From UBA1723 sp045641625 (lineage in GTDB: Bacteria > Bacteroidota > Bacteroidia > Bacteroidales > Paludibacteraceae): a stretch of 64,000 nt of DNA. Positions 44,956-53,613 of this stretch are shown here, piece after piece (position 1 is the stretch's first letter; every line of letters starts with the position of its first letter). The position numbers and the translations under genes are program-made. The notes beneath the pieces were generated by a model, which saw nothing but the letters and a program-made list of their open reading frames with translations, was not told where the DNA came from and did not search any database. The stretch spans positions 1 through 64,000 of the forward strand of contig JAZUHH010000027.1 of NCBI GenBank assembly GCA_045641625.1. The letters run 5' to 3'.

Positions 44956-45879
44956 ATGAGGTTTCATTTCGCACCGCTACAGGGATTCACTGACTCTACT
45001 TTCCGTCAGCTTCACCATGATCTATATGGTGGGGTAGATGTCTATTACACTCCTTTTTTGAGAGTGGAGAGAGGCGAGTTCCGCAGAAGAGACATTCGTG
45101 AACTGCCAACCGAAGAATCATATACAGTTCCCCAGATCATAGGTACTGACAAGGTTGACGAGATAAAGATGATGACTGACATGCTCGTCGAAAAGGGTTT
45201 CAAGGAGATAAATGTAAACCTTGGCTGTCCGTTTCCATTGATTGTCCGTAAGGGAATGGGAAGCGGTATGCTCCCTTATCCTGACAGGGTAAAGGCAATG
45301 TTCGATGCGATGCGTGAGTACACTGACGTGAAGTGGAGTTTGAAGATTCGTCTTGGTCTTGAGGATGCTGGTGAGATTGATTCGCTTCTGCCTATGATAA
45401 ATGATTTCCCGTTCTCCGAAGTTACTCTCCATCCAAGAGTCGGCAAGGCGGGATATTCGGGAGAGATTGACTATGACGCTTTCGGCAGGTTTGTCGAGAC
45501 TTGCTCGCATCCCGTAGTATATAACGGAGAGGTCAAGACAGCAGAAGATATTGAGATGATTCAGAAAAGATTCCCTAATATCTCCGGAATAATGATAGGA
45601 AGAGGTCTTTTGGAGCGTCCGGAGTTTGTTGCCGAGTATGTGAACAAGACAGAGCTAACAGTCAGCGAGAGAAAGACGAAACTCAAGCAGCTTATGAACA
45701 AGATGATAGAAATTTCCGTGGAGAGAATGAACGGTGACGATCAGGCTCTCGCCCACATCCGTGAGTATTGGAACTACATCTATCCGGATGCTGAGAAGCG
45801 TTTGCGCAAGAAGGTTATCAAGGCAAATACTGTGGCAAAGATGAAGATGGCTATGGCTGAGTTCATAGCTGAACTATAA
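44956..45879 (+). CDS. tRNA-dihydrouridine synthase family protein
   Basis: A TIM-barrel FMN enzyme reducing uridines in tRNA D-loops. N-terminal FAPLQGFTDSTFRQLHH, active-site Cys in INVNLGCPFP (about residue 91), the RKGMGSGML segment, KIRLGLED with the catalytic Lys, THPR-like TLHPRVGKAGYSGEIDY, VVYNGEVKTAED and MIGRGLLERPEF. Length 307, in the usual range for short bacterial Dus proteins; the exact position modified cannot be told. It lies 4 bp after hisS, a sensible pairing of two tRNA-maturation enzymes. A strong terminator follows. Confidence 0.93.
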   Translation: MRFHFAPLQGFTDSTFRQLHHDLYGGVDVYYTPFLRVERGEFRRRDIRELPTEESYTVPQIIGTDKVDEIKMMTDMLVEKGFKEINVNLGCPFPLIVRKGMGSGMLPYPDRVKAMFDAMREYTDVKWSLKIRLGLEDAGEIDSLLPMINDFPFSEVTLHPRVGKAGYSGEIDYDAFGRFVETCSHPVVYNGEVKTAEDIEMIQKRFPNISGIMIGRGLLERPEFVAEYVNKTELTVSERKTKLKQLMNKMIEISVERMNGDDQALAHIREYWNYIYPDAEKRLRKKVIKANTVAKMKMAMAEFIAEL

Positions 45880-45899
45880 TAGCCGCAAACATAGAATTT

Positions 45900-45940
45900 A
45901 ATAGGCAGTGCGTAATTTAGCGCACTGCCTATTTTGCTTT
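45900..45940. terminator. bidirectional terminator between dus and the EamA gene
   Basis: AATAGGCAGTGCG (45900-45912) pairs with CGCACTGCCTATT (45921-45933), with T-rich sequence after it on the plus strand. Confidence 0.85.
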
Positions 45941-46863
45941 TAAAGTATAAGTGTCATGACACCGGCTACGCTTATAACTGCTCCTATGATTTCCATCAGA
46001 GTTATTCTCTGTTTGAAGATGAAGTATGCGGGAGCCAATATCAGAACAGGGGATATAGACATTATTGTCTGCGCAATTCCCGTATTGGCCAGACTTACTG
46101 CAAGCAATGAAAGGCTGACACCTATCACTGGACCAAAGATACTGCACAACAGGGCGAAAGTCATTCCTTTCCTGTCATGCAGACCTTGCTTGAAGGAAGC
46201 TGTTCCACCCGATGCGACAAGAAGTGCGGCGAACCCCAAGAACCCTATGATTCCGCGAGTGAGAGTGCCGGCAAATGGCATCATGTTCAAGACTGCTTCG
46301 CTTTCTCCATGAGCGGCTAATTTATAGGCTTCCATTCCCATTTTGCTAAGCACCAGACCTACACCTTGTCCCATTGCGGCGCCAAGTCCAAGCAAAATGC
46401 CCGTTGCAGACAGTTTCAATTCTACCTTCTTGCCATTTGTGCCTTTGTTGAGTACAGAAATTCCGATTCCAATGATAGTGATTGTCATACCAAATCCAGC
46501 TTTCAAGGGAATGGTCTCGGAAAGCAGCAGGTAACCGGCAACAGCCGCAAATAGTGACGATAAGGTCATTATAAGCTGTCCGAACCTAGAACCTATGTAA
46601 GTGTAGCATTTGTAAAGGCAGTAGTCGCCGATGACGTATCCCACAATTCCTGACAGGCCAAACCACATAACAGTCTGGGTGTTCATGCTCTGAGGAATCG
46701 GTGAACCAGTAAAGATGAAAAGTATTAGGGATAGAAGGATTACCGACAATCCCATGCGCACGACATTTACAACCAAGGTGCCAAGTCTCTTTGTTGCAAT
46801 CTCTGCAAATACGGCTGTTGCTGTCCACGATACAGCTACTAAAAGTGCTATCAGTTCTCCCAT
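45940..46863 (-). CDS. EamA/DMT-family transporter
   Basis: A 307-residue integral membrane protein with ten predicted spans made of two EamA repeats (about 3-135 and 150-300). Family signs are the second-span R-x-G boundary (VVNVVRMGLSVI), IGDYCLYKCYTYIGSRFGQL, LSSLFAAVAGYLLLSE and, in the second half, ISPVLILAPAYFIFKQRI. These carriers export amino acids, nucleotides or other small metabolites; the substrate is not predictable. It is monocistronic, convergent with dus, and divergent from the RCC1-repeat gene. Confidence 0.88.
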   Translation of the reverse strand: MGELIALLVAVSWTATAVFAEIATKRLGTLVVNVVRMGLSVILLSLILFIFTGSPIPQSMNTQTVMWFGLSGIVGYVIGDYCLYKCYTYIGSRFGQLIMTLSSLFAAVAGYLLLSETIPLKAGFGMTITIIGIGISVLNKGTNGKKVELKLSATGILLGLGAAMGQGVGLVLSKMGMEAYKLAAHGESEAVLNMMPFAGTLTRGIIGFLGFAALLVASGGTASFKQGLHDRKGMTFALLCSIFGPVIGVSLSLLAVSLANTGIAQTIMSISPVLILAPAYFIFKQRITLMEIIGAVISVAGVMTLIL

Positions 46864-46998
46864 ATATGTTATTCTTCGATATGAAGTGCAAAATTATAGT
46901 TTTTTGTTAAAAGTTGTTAAATGTTAAGCAAATACTAGAAAATAATAAATGTAGTTATGTCTTTTTGCTTAATTTTGCTGAAAAATAAATACAATATT

Positions 46999-49425
46999 AT
47001 GGTAAAGTTAAAACAATTATTCTTGTCGGCTCTGTTGTTGCCGACTTTGGCACAGGCCAAGCTTCCTTATATTTCGGGTAGCAATAATGCAGGTGTTGCT
47101 CTTTGCAAGGACGGAAATGTTTATTCTTGGGGTAGTGATACAACAGCGTTGGGAAACACAGGCATCTTGAATTTGGATAAGACTGCTCCGGATTTTGTAG
47201 AACAAAGTTTCTATAGCAAGCCTCAACTTGTTGCTACTGGCGACGTTAAGTTCAAGAAGGTGGTTGCTGGTTCAGGAGCCATGTTCTATGGTGTGACAGA
47301 GAGTGGGGAGCTGTACCGTTGGGGTGTTCTGAATGAGGAGACAATACCATTCTCGCAGGTAATGAAGGATGGGAAGCCACTTGTTGATGTCAAGGCTGTG
47401 GCTTCCGACACTAATGGCTTCACAGCCCTTATGAATGACGGGCATGCAGTCTATTCCTATTGGACAACAAACGAACATAAAGAAAAGATAGAGGTAATCA
47501 AGGATGTAGTCTTGGAAAGCGGCGAACTGCTTGAAAACATTGTTGAAGTCTCGGCTTCTGACTTTGGCTTCTATTATGTGACAGCTGACGGCTCTGCATA
47601 CGGTAACGGTACATGGAACGGAAACAATTCGACCAGCTATATGGAATTGACCGATTATGTATTGCCGGTATTGGATGCTGACAAAAATCCATTAAAGAAT
47701 GTCAAGTTTGTAGAGGGAGGAAACGTTATGGCATTCGCCTTGATGCAGGACGGAAGCCTTTATTCTTGGGGTAACGGAGGCTGGTGCCAATGCACAGGCC
47801 AGGGTGTCAGCAAGACTACCAAGAATGCCGAAAGGGTTGTTGCAGGCGAGTACAGTACAATCAGCGGAAATGTATATCTGACAAATGTTATGCAGGTTTC
47901 AGCAGGTCGTGCCTTCACATTGTGCGTTACTACTGATGGCCATGCCCTTTACTGGGGATGTAATGAGGGTAATGGTGGTTCTGCTCCTTTCGAGGGTGAA
48001 AGAGCCGGCTATACGCCAGTGCTTTTGAAATATGCTGACGGAACAGTTGTCGAGGATGCAGTTGCAGTCTCTACAGGCGACAACTTCGGCTTCCTTATCA
48101 ACAAGAAGGGCGAGGTTTATTCATTCGGCCTTAACAATTCCGGACAGTGCGGTGTAGGTTCTGACAAGGAGGAGGTGAAAAGCCTTGTCAAGATGGATTT
48201 GCCATGCGACCTTCCTGAATATGTGAATGTGTCGTTTAATTCCGATACTCTAAGATTGTGTGATGGTGATGCAATTAAACTTGATCTTTTGTCATCAGGT
48301 TCTGCATACAGGTTAGAGTGGAAGTATAATGGATCTGTAGTCTCTGATGATGTAAAGGGTGATGTTTGTCCATACTATGGCGATGGTATCTATGAGGTTA
48401 ATGCATGGACAGAGTTTGGATATAAGACTTCTGACGTTGTTTATGTTGAGGCTGTCAAGCCTGCTGTTGAGGTTTCTGCTGTGAAAAATATCGTGATTAA
48501 GGATAGAGAGAGCGGATGTAAATTATGCTTTGAGGTTTCTGTTCCTGATAAGTCTGATGTTTACTTCTATTCTGATGCAGAGTGCAAGACATTAGTAGAT
48601 TCTATGCTTGGTGTAGAAGGTAAGGTAGGACTTTGTGTTCCTTATGACAAGGTTGATGTTTCTGACGGAGAAGCTACAATATGGGCAGTTAAGAAAAATA
48701 ACTACGCAATAAGTTTTGATGATTTAAAGGATGAAAGAGGAGTATATTTAGACGAGGCATTAGTTATTAGAGTAGATGAGGAAATGACTCTTACCTCTTT
48801 TGATTTAAGCTTAAAATCTATATATGGAGAGATTGGTGTAACTGTTACTCCGCAGATTTATTCGTCCAAACTTGATAATACTGGTAGAGACCCTTACCGA
48901 GTTAAAGATAGATTGTTGTGGGTAGGAAATGAGCAGAAGCTCGTAGTTTCAGACGCGAAAAGCAATCGTACTGTAGATTGTGGCGTTAACTTACTTCCTG
49001 GTTATTATGTGTTGTCTATGAACTTTGGTAAGGAAGTTTTTGAAATTTTTAAATATCCTGTAACAACAAAGCAATACAGTGCAGATTTAGAAAGTCCTAT
49101 AGGAAGTGCTGACTTTGGTGCCTGGATTACAGGTTCTCTAAGTTTGGATTCTTATCCTTCGGATAAAAACTGTTTCTATAATGTAGCATTCACTAAGGAA
49201 CAAAATGCTAGATGCGGTGCAGTTCCTGTAACTTCAGAAATTGAGTATGAAGTTCCACAGAATCTTGAGGTTGTGACTGCAGAGGACAATGATGGCATCG
49301 TGGATGTCTATTCGGTTTCAGGCGTTCTGTTGCGTAAGTCCGTAGAGTTTGAAAATGCCCTTGATGGTTTGCCTGCAGGAGTCTATATGATTGGAAATAA
49401 AAAAGTTGTAAAGACTAAAAACTAA
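46999..49425 (+). CDS. secreted RCC1-repeat protein with C-terminal T9SS-like domain
   Basis: An 808-residue secreted protein. The signal peptide (VKLKQLFLSALLLPTLAQA) begins at the ATG at 46999; an in-frame start upstream would spoil it. RCC1/BNR-like propeller repeats cover about residues 25-400 (LCKDGNVYSWGSDTT, ESGELYRWGVL, MQDGSLYSWGNGGW, TDGHALYWGCNEG, KKGEVYSFGLNNSGQCGVG). An Ig-like module (YRLEWKYNGSVVSDD) and a long unassigned beta-rich region follow, then a short T9SS-like end (VDVYSVSGVLLRKS, DGLPAGVYMIGNKKVVK). Base composition becomes clearly AT-richer from about 48,230 to 49,250, so the protein may be a chimera. Binding function unknown. Confidence 0.83.
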   Translation: MVKLKQLFLSALLLPTLAQAKLPYISGSNNAGVALCKDGNVYSWGSDTTALGNTGILNLDKTAPDFVEQSFYSKPQLVATGDVKFKKVVAGSGAMFYGVTESGELYRWGVLNEETIPFSQVMKDGKPLVDVKAVASDTNGFTALMNDGHAVYSYWTTNEHKEKIEVIKDVVLESGELLENIVEVSASDFGFYYVTADGSAYGNGTWNGNNSTSYMELTDYVLPVLDADKNPLKNVKFVEGGNVMAFALMQDGSLYSWGNGGWCQCTGQGVSKTTKNAERVVAGEYSTISGNVYLTNVMQVSAGRAFTLCVTTDGHALYWGCNEGNGGSAPFEGERAGYTPVLLKYADGTVVEDAVAVSTGDNFGFLINKKGEVYSFGLNNSGQCGVGSDKEEVKSLVKMDLPCDLPEYVNVSFNSDTLRLCDGDAIKLDLLSSGSAYRLEWKYNGSVVSDDVKGDVCPYYGDGIYEVNAWTEFGYKTSDVVYVEAVKPAVEVSAVKNIVIKDRESGCKLCFEVSVPDKSDVYFYSDAECKTLVDSMLGVEGKVGLCVPYDKVDVSDGEATIWAVKKNNYAISFDDLKDERGVYLDEALVIRVDEEMTLTSFDLSLKSIYGEIGVTVTPQIYSSKLDNTGRDPYRVKDRLLWVGNEQKLVVSDAKSNRTVDCGVNLLPGYYVLSMNFGKEVFEIFKYPVTTKQYSADLESPIGSADFGAWITGSLSLDSYPSDKNCFYNVAFTKEQNARCGAVPVTSEIEYEVPQNLEVVTAEDNDGIVDVYSVSGVLLRKSVEFENALDGLPAGVYMIGNKKVVKTKN

Positions 49426-49488
49426 CACTCAATCGGAAACTTTTGAAATATAGGTTTCCATAATAATAGATTATAAAGCTAATAAAAG

Positions 49489-49524
49489 GAAGCGCGGTTA
49501 GAGATAATCGCGCTTCTTTTGTTT
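49489..49524 (+). terminator. terminator of the RCC1-repeat gene
   Basis: GAAGCGCG (49489-49496) pairs with CGCGCTTC (49509-49516), extended by weaker inner pairs, then TTTTG. Confidence 0.8.
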
Positions 49525-49982
49525 GAATGTGTAAAAAGGGTGGCTTTTGAAAGGTTGCATTCAATGCTACATGGTCTTTGTTGTGGCATGGGAATGCGTC
49601 AGTTGCAAGTAGTTTGTCCTTGACCAAGGAATCTTTATTTGTCTGTTGTTCGCCTATTCAGATTATGAAGGGAAAGAGAAGATGCTTTTTCTGTTCCTTT
49701 AGTTCCTTTATGCTTCTTAAGTTTTGCTAACCTTTCGGAATTTATCTTTGATTAAAATTGTCTCGATTTATGCAACGTCTGTAGAAGCCATAGAACAGCC
49801 AATTCTCTTTTTTCTAAAAAGAAATCCCGACAATGAATGATTTTAGACAATAAATTACTAACTTTGCCCCGATTACGCATCTGCGATTTTTCAATTGCCC
49901 GGAATGCAGTTCCCAGGCGATGTTAACATTAGAAATCGACGTGCTTTGCGAGTCAGAAGATACATATAATAAAATTGGTTGT
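49525..49982. other. intergenic region before the polyprenyl synthetase
   Basis: No gene supported. A -7 box TAACTTTG lies at 49859-49866, which sets the transcript start near 49873. An in-frame ATG at 49920 would add 21 residues to the synthetase but is not favoured. Confidence 0.5.
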
Positions 49983-50954
49983 ATGGAAGTCAAGGAAATA
50001 ATGTCATTTGTAGAGGAGAATCTGCAGGCACTATATAAGAACCGTGAGCCCAAGGGCCTTTACGAGCCTATAGGCTATGTGCTGAGTGTAGGAGGAAAGA
50101 GAATCCGCCCTATGTTTGTGTTGCTTTCAAACCAGATGTTCGGAGGTGACAGGAATGCGGCGCTTCGCCCTGCTATGGGAATCGAAGTGTTCCACAATTT
50201 CACACTTGTGCATGATGACATTATGGACAAGGCCGACAAGCGCCGCGGACGTGACACTGTTCACGTGAAGTGGAACGAGAATACAGCCATCCTGTCGGGA
50301 GATGCAATGTTGAGCGAGGCCTATGAACTGATGTGCAGTGCTAAGCCGGAGCTGTTGCCTTCTCTTCTTGCATTGTTCAACAAGACAGTCAGAGAGGTCT
50401 ATGAGGGACAGCAGTATGATATGGACTTCGAGAACCGCACGGATGTGACTACTGCAGAATACATGTCCATGATCAGACTAAAGACTGCCGTGCTTTTGGC
50501 AGGAGCGTTGAAGGTCGGAGCAATTCTTGCCGGTGCTTCGGACAAGGATGCGGACTTGATATACGAATATGGAATAGGCATAGGTCTTGCTTTCCAGATC
50601 AAGGATGACCTTCTTGATGTTTACGGAGACACTGCAAAATTCGGAAAGAACATCGGAGGTGACATTCTTTGCAACAAAAAGACCTATCTTCTCACTACTG
50701 CGCTTTCTACCGCAGATGCGGAGACCAAGGCGGAACTCCTTAAATGGATAAATGCCGAGAATCCAAATCCGGCAGAGAAGATCAAGGCTGTGACAGACAT
50801 CTTCACAAAGCTTGGCATTGACAAGGTTGCAGAGAGCGAGATGAAGAGACAGTACGACTATGCGCTAAAGGCTCTGTCGGACATTTCGGTTAACGCTCCA
50901 GAGAAGCAGACATTCGCGGATATAGCCAGAGACTTGCTTTACAGGGAGGACTAG
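49983..50954 (+). CDS. polyprenyl (trans-isoprenyl) diphosphate synthase
   Basis: Chain-elongating prenyltransferase that condenses isopentenyl diphosphate with an allylic diphosphate. First Asp-rich motif DDIMDKADKRRGR (about residues 80-92), second motif IKDDLLDVYGD, and GGKRIRP near the N-terminus for IPP binding. The residues before the first Asp motif (FHNFTLVHDD) are bulky at position -5 (Phe/Leu), suggesting a short to medium product (C15-C20), but this is only a guess. The start at 49983 gives MEVKEIMSFVEENLQ and fits the family length of about 324. It is followed after 2 bp by an uncharacterised gene. Confidence 0.92.
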   Translation: MEVKEIMSFVEENLQALYKNREPKGLYEPIGYVLSVGGKRIRPMFVLLSNQMFGGDRNAALRPAMGIEVFHNFTLVHDDIMDKADKRRGRDTVHVKWNENTAILSGDAMLSEAYELMCSAKPELLPSLLALFNKTVREVYEGQQYDMDFENRTDVTTAEYMSMIRLKTAVLLAGALKVGAILAGASDKDADLIYEYGIGIGLAFQIKDDLLDVYGDTAKFGKNIGGDILCNKKTYLLTTALSTADAETKAELLKWINAENPNPAEKIKAVTDIFTKLGIDKVAESEMKRQYDYALKALSDISVNAPEKQTFADIARDLLYRED

Positions 50955-50956
50955 AG

Positions 50957-51706
50957 ATGCCATACAGAAGACTACCGAACACAAACCAGGCGAGACTGCG
51001 AACAATGCGTGTCATCGTGGACAAGGCTTCCACTGTGGCTGACATCAACAGCCTGCCCTATTCGCTCCGCTCGCTCGAAGAGGCAAGGGCAATGCTTGTC
51101 AAGTACGACAAGGTGGTGAACGAATACCAGGCATGCTCGAACATTCAGGCCAAGGCAAACAAGAAATATCAGCAGGAGCTGAAGATGGCCAGACTCTATG
51201 TCTCGCACTTCATACAGGTTGTGAACATGTGTGTGCTGAGAGGCGAAATAAAGAAGGAGTACAAGGAGCTTTATAAGCTCGCCCCAGACAGCACGATGGT
51301 GCCTGACCTTTCGTCAGAGGACAAGCTGGAGGAATGGGGAATTAACGTCATCGAAGGCGAGCAGAAAAGGCAGCTGAAAGGTGGCACACCAATATACAAC
51401 CCCTCGATAGCAAAGGTAAAGGTGTTCTTCGAAATATTCGTGGAGTCGCACCGTAGCCAGAAGATTCTGCAGGCAAACACCAACAGAAAGATGGAGGAGG
51501 TGATAGCTCTTAACGAGGCTGTTGACAAGATTATACTGGATGCCTGGGACGAGATAGAGAAGACCTTCGAGGACCTGCAGGGGGAGGAGAAGGTAGCAAA
51601 GTGCCAGGAATACGGAATAATATACTATTACAGACGCGCCGAAAAGCGAAAAATGGCGCAGAGGGAAGCAATGGAGGCAGAAAATGACCAGATGGAGAAC
51701 TTTTGA
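50957..51706 (+). CDS. uncharacterised protein, helical, cytoplasmic
   Basis: A 249-residue soluble, mostly helical protein not recognised as any named family. It opens with MPYRRLPNTNQARLRTMRVI, has a long charged helix (YDKVVNEYQACSNIQAKANK), an aromatic segment, a coiled-coil-prone end (RRAEKRKMAQREAMEAENDQ), and no signal peptide or membrane span. It starts 2 bp after the polyprenyl synthetase stop, so the two share an operon. Its function is open; I recall similar-looking proteins in Bacteroidales but cannot name the family. Confidence 0.7.
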   Translation: MPYRRLPNTNQARLRTMRVIVDKASTVADINSLPYSLRSLEEARAMLVKYDKVVNEYQACSNIQAKANKKYQQELKMARLYVSHFIQVVNMCVLRGEIKKEYKELYKLAPDSTMVPDLSSEDKLEEWGINVIEGEQKRQLKGGTPIYNPSIAKVKVFFEIFVESHRSQKILQANTNRKMEEVIALNEAVDKIILDAWDEIEKTFEDLQGEEKVAKCQEYGIIYYYRRAEKRKMAQREAMEAENDQMENF

Positions 51707-51757
51707 TGAAAAGCCTTCTTCCCGACAACAAAAATTGACTGAATATCAGAAAAGAAT

Positions 51758-53584
51758 ATGACAACAATTGAAAAATCGACTTTTGAAATGATAGCCAAGA
51801 CTTTTCAAGGTCTTGAAGGAGTATTGGCTAAGGAGTTGGTGGCACTTGGAGCTGAAGATGTTACCGAAATACGCAGAGGAGTAAGTTTCAGGGGCGACAA
51901 AGAGATGCTTTATCGCGCAAACTTTTTCCTTCGCACAGCTCTTCGTGTGCTTGTCCCTATTGACACTTTCGAGGCAGAGAGTGCTGATGAAGTGTACGAG
52001 ATTATCAAGAATTTCGAGTGGGAGAAATACATCGATGTCAACAAGACTTTCGCTATCGACGCCACAGTCTTTTCTGATTTGTTCAAGCACTCGCAGTTCC
52101 TTCAGTACCGTGTCAAGGACGGTATAGCCGACCACTTCATGGAGAAGTACGGACAGCGTCCAAGCGTAAGGCTTACAAATCCTGACCTTAACATCAACAT
52201 CCATGTGGCTGACAAGACTTGCACAGTTTCTCTTGACGCTTCGGGCGAGTCGCTTCACAAGCGCGGCTATCGTGAGGCGCAGACAGAAGCCCCTATAAAC
52301 GAGGTGCTTGCTGCTGGAATGCTGCTTATGGCCGGATGGGACGGACAGAAGGATTTCATCGACCCTATGTGCGGTTCGGGAACTTTCCTTTGCGAGGCGG
52401 CAATGATCGCCCTTGGAATTGCGCCAGGTCTTTACAGAAAGAGCTTTGCATTCCAGAAGTGGAATGACTATGACGAGGAGCTTTTCTTTGCAATATATGA
52501 TGATGACAGCAAGGAGAGGGAGTTCGAGCACAAGATCTATGGTTCGGACATTCTTCGCAAGAGCATTGAGATAAGCGAGGCTAATGTCAAGAGCGCAGGT
52601 GTTGCAAGCTGCGTAGTCTTGAGCTGCTGCCCGTTCCAGGACTTGAAGATTCCTCAGTCCGATGCAATGATAATGTTCAACCCTCCATACGGTGCAAGAA
52701 TCGGTGGTGATGAACTTCCTAAGCTTTATGAGGAGATCGGTATGAAGTTGAAGCAGGAGTGTCAGGGCAAGGACGTTTGGATTATCACAGTTCCTAACGA
52801 GGTTACCAGCAATATCAGATTGAAACCTTCGTTCAAGTTGCCGCTAAAGAATGGCGATATCGACTGCGAACTTAGAAGATACGAGTTGTTCTCTGGCCGC
52901 ATGCTCGAGCACAAGATGAGCAAGGTAGAGAATTCTGAGGACGACTCTGCCGAGTCCTTCTCGAATGAAGCAGGAGAGTCTCATCGTTTCAAGAGAGACA
53001 GAGATTTCCGTGAGGGAGGAATGGCTAGCCGTCAGCGTCCAAGAAGAGAGGCTGGAGAGAGAGGAAGATACTCAAAGGATGGAGAAAAGCCACGTCGCTC
53101 TTTCCGCTCGGAAAATGGAGAAGAGGAGAACGGAGAAAGAAGAATAGATTCTAAGTACACTCGCATCGACCGTCGAAGCAAGAGTCGTCGTGAATCGTCC
53201 GACAGAGATTACAGAAGCGAGAGGCGTGATGACTACAGAAGCGAGAGACGTGATGATCGCAGAGACAGAGGATATAATCGAGAGGAGAGAGGAGAGAAGA
53301 AAGAGGCATACGGAACTCTTGGTGAAAGACCTCGTTTCCCTCGCAGATATGTGACTGAGGATGGTACTGACTTGAAGGAGATCGACAGATACGAATATTT
53401 GAAGCGCAGATTCGCTGAGAAGCCTGTCAGAGAGCCTCGTGAAAGAAAGCCTCGCAGAGATCATGAGGAGCGTCCTCTAGGTGAGAGAATGAGAACTCGC
53501 CATCACTCCAAAGAAGACAGATTCAAAGGCACAAAGGGTAACTTCCGCCACGGAAACCATGACTTTGAGGATGACGGAGAGTAA
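51758..53584 (+). CDS. THUMP-domain rRNA methyltransferase (RlmL-like) with long Arg/Asp/Glu tail
   Basis: A class I SAM-dependent methyltransferase of the RlmL/YcbY N-terminal type, which makes N2-methylguanine in 23S rRNA. The THUMP domain spans about 55-165, the Rossmann methyltransferase about 170-385, with DPMCGSGTF (motif I, SAM), GSDILRKSIEISEANVK, and MFNPPYGARIG (NPPY catalytic motif). The family usually ends near here; this protein continues for about 215 residues of low-complexity, charged sequence (repeats like DYRSERRDD and RRDDRRDRGYN), probably disordered and RNA-binding. The base pattern of the tail is continuous with the gene and no second start is seen. GH53 follows after 29 bp. 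Confidence 0.9.
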   Translation: MTTIEKSTFEMIAKTFQGLEGVLAKELVALGAEDVTEIRRGVSFRGDKEMLYRANFFLRTALRVLVPIDTFEAESADEVYEIIKNFEWEKYIDVNKTFAIDATVFSDLFKHSQFLQYRVKDGIADHFMEKYGQRPSVRLTNPDLNINIHVADKTCTVSLDASGESLHKRGYREAQTEAPINEVLAAGMLLMAGWDGQKDFIDPMCGSGTFLCEAAMIALGIAPGLYRKSFAFQKWNDYDEELFFAIYDDDSKEREFEHKIYGSDILRKSIEISEANVKSAGVASCVVLSCCPFQDLKIPQSDAMIMFNPPYGARIGGDELPKLYEEIGMKLKQECQGKDVWIITVPNEVTSNIRLKPSFKLPLKNGDIDCELRRYELFSGRMLEHKMSKVENSEDDSAESFSNEAGESHRFKRDRDFREGGMASRQRPRREAGERGRYSKDGEKPRRSFRSENGEEENGERRIDSKYTRIDRRSKSRRESSDRDYRSERRDDYRSERRDDRRDRGYNREERGEKKEAYGTLGERPRFPRRYVTEDGTDLKEIDRYEYLKRRFAEKPVREPRERKPRRDHEERPLGERMRTRHHSKEDRFKGTKGNFRHGNHDFEDDGE

Positions 53585-53613
53585 CGAATAAAATCTTAAT
53601 ACCTTATCAAAGA

